Position numbers and translations under genes: made by a program
The notes under the pieces: generated by a model
The model's database searches: none
What the model saw: only the letters and a program-made list of their open reading frames with translations
What the model was told of the DNA's origin: nothing
Shown: piece by piece, positions 4,979 through 5,312 of the stretch
How the letters are laid out: every line of letters starts with the position of its first letter
How positions within the stretch are numbered: position 1 is the stretch's first letter
Assembly: GCA_030834045.1 (NCBI GenBank)
Contig: JAURFZ010000101.1
Location: forward strand, 1-5,312
Length of the DNA stretch: 5,312 nucleotides
Origin: Burkholderiales bacterium
GTDB lineage: Bacteria > Pseudomonadota > Gammaproteobacteria > Burkholderiales > Burkholderiaceae_A
Direction: 5' to 3'

Positions 4979-5312
4979 CTATGGGCGCCTTTTATAGCGA
5001 ATCTGTGTAAGGCCGAGGCCCAAGAATACCAAGACGATTCCAGGCCATGCTGTTGGGCTTATGGCTTCGTTCAACAGTAGAGCCGCAGAGCCCATTCCGA
5101 AGACCGGTACAAGAAGAGTGAAGGGTACAACCAGCGGTGCAGGGTGACGACGCAGCAGCCAGGCCCAGCCGCCGTAACCCAGAAGACTTGCGCCGATGGC
5201 ATTAAACAAAAGACTTCCCCAAAACACGGTGTTCCCTGTCAAAAGTAGGTCTGCTGCTCGCTGCCACGGGGCGATGCCCTCGATAATAAAAGAAAAGGGT
5301 AAAAGAGAAAGG
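4979..5312 (-). CDS. EamA-family (DMT superfamily) transporter, C-terminal part (5' end outside window)
   Basis: The frame is open from the right edge of the window to the TAG at 4979 and shows 110 C-terminal residues. Helices are visible around FWGSLLFNAIGASLLGYGGW, PLVVPFTLLVPVFGMGSAAL and GIVLVFLGLGLTQI, ending in the basic tail RYKRRP. The blocks GYGGWAWLLRRHPA, PFTLLVPVFGM and LLNEAISP follow the second EamA repeat, most like E. coli EamA (YdeD), an inner-membrane exporter of cysteine and O-acetylserine. Substrate specificity cannot be read from this half alone. A TTG at 5242 lies inside the domain and is not the start. It is upstream of gor in the same direction, and a metabolite exporter next to a thiol-redox enzyme is suggestive but not evidence of a shared role. 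Confidence 0.88.
   Translation of the reverse strand, partial: LSLLPFSFIIEGIAPWQRAADLLLTGNTVFWGSLLFNAIGASLLGYGGWAWLLRRHPAPLVVPFTLLVPVFGMGSAALLLNEAISPTAWPGIVLVFLGLGLTQIRYKRRP

Noticed and set aside
1..5312. CRISPR array, tRNA, rRNA, insertion sequence or phage genes
   Set aside because: No spaced direct repeats of CRISPR size, no cloverleaf or rRNA sequence, and no transposase or integrase motifs were seen on either strand.

Overview
The window holds seven protein-coding loci in three transcription blocks and looks like ordinary bacterial chromosome, not a mobile or defence island. Base composition is intermediate. A canonical glutathione reductase, an Alx-type TerC protein and an EamA-type exporter together suggest a proteobacterium, most likely gamma- or betaproteobacterial. 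That assignment is inference from family content; no rRNA or tRNA gene is present to settle it. TTG start codons appear at up to three loci.

Block 1 (positions 1-1111, leftward) is a two-gene unit: a small DUF1330 protein, then two bases later a PuuE-like polysaccharide deacetylase/allantoinase-family protein whose 3' end lies outside the window. The Shine-Dalgarno of the second gene sits inside the last codons of the first, so the two are probably translationally coupled.

Block 2 (1321-3440, rightward) starts after a 209-base divergent intergenic region that carries overlapping inverted repeats. It contains an Alx/TerC-family membrane protein gene broken by two -1 frameshifts, a 105-residue uncharacterised protein, and a PlsC-like lysophospholipid acyltransferase. 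Repairing the two shifts restores a full-length 348-residue protein starting at a TTG with a perfect GGAGG ribosome binding site.

Block 3 (3517-5312, leftward, convergent with block 2) is a complete glutathione reductase (gor) preceded by the C-terminal part of an EamA-family exporter that enters from the right edge. Between the two lies a degenerate hexamer array (about nine units, 4915-4968) with a perfect 16-base palindrome inside it.

The most useful observations are the doubly frameshifted alx-like gene, which also shows changes at normally conserved positions, the hexamer array in front of gor, and the coupled DUF1330/PuuE-like pair. I see no convincing new multi-gene system here.
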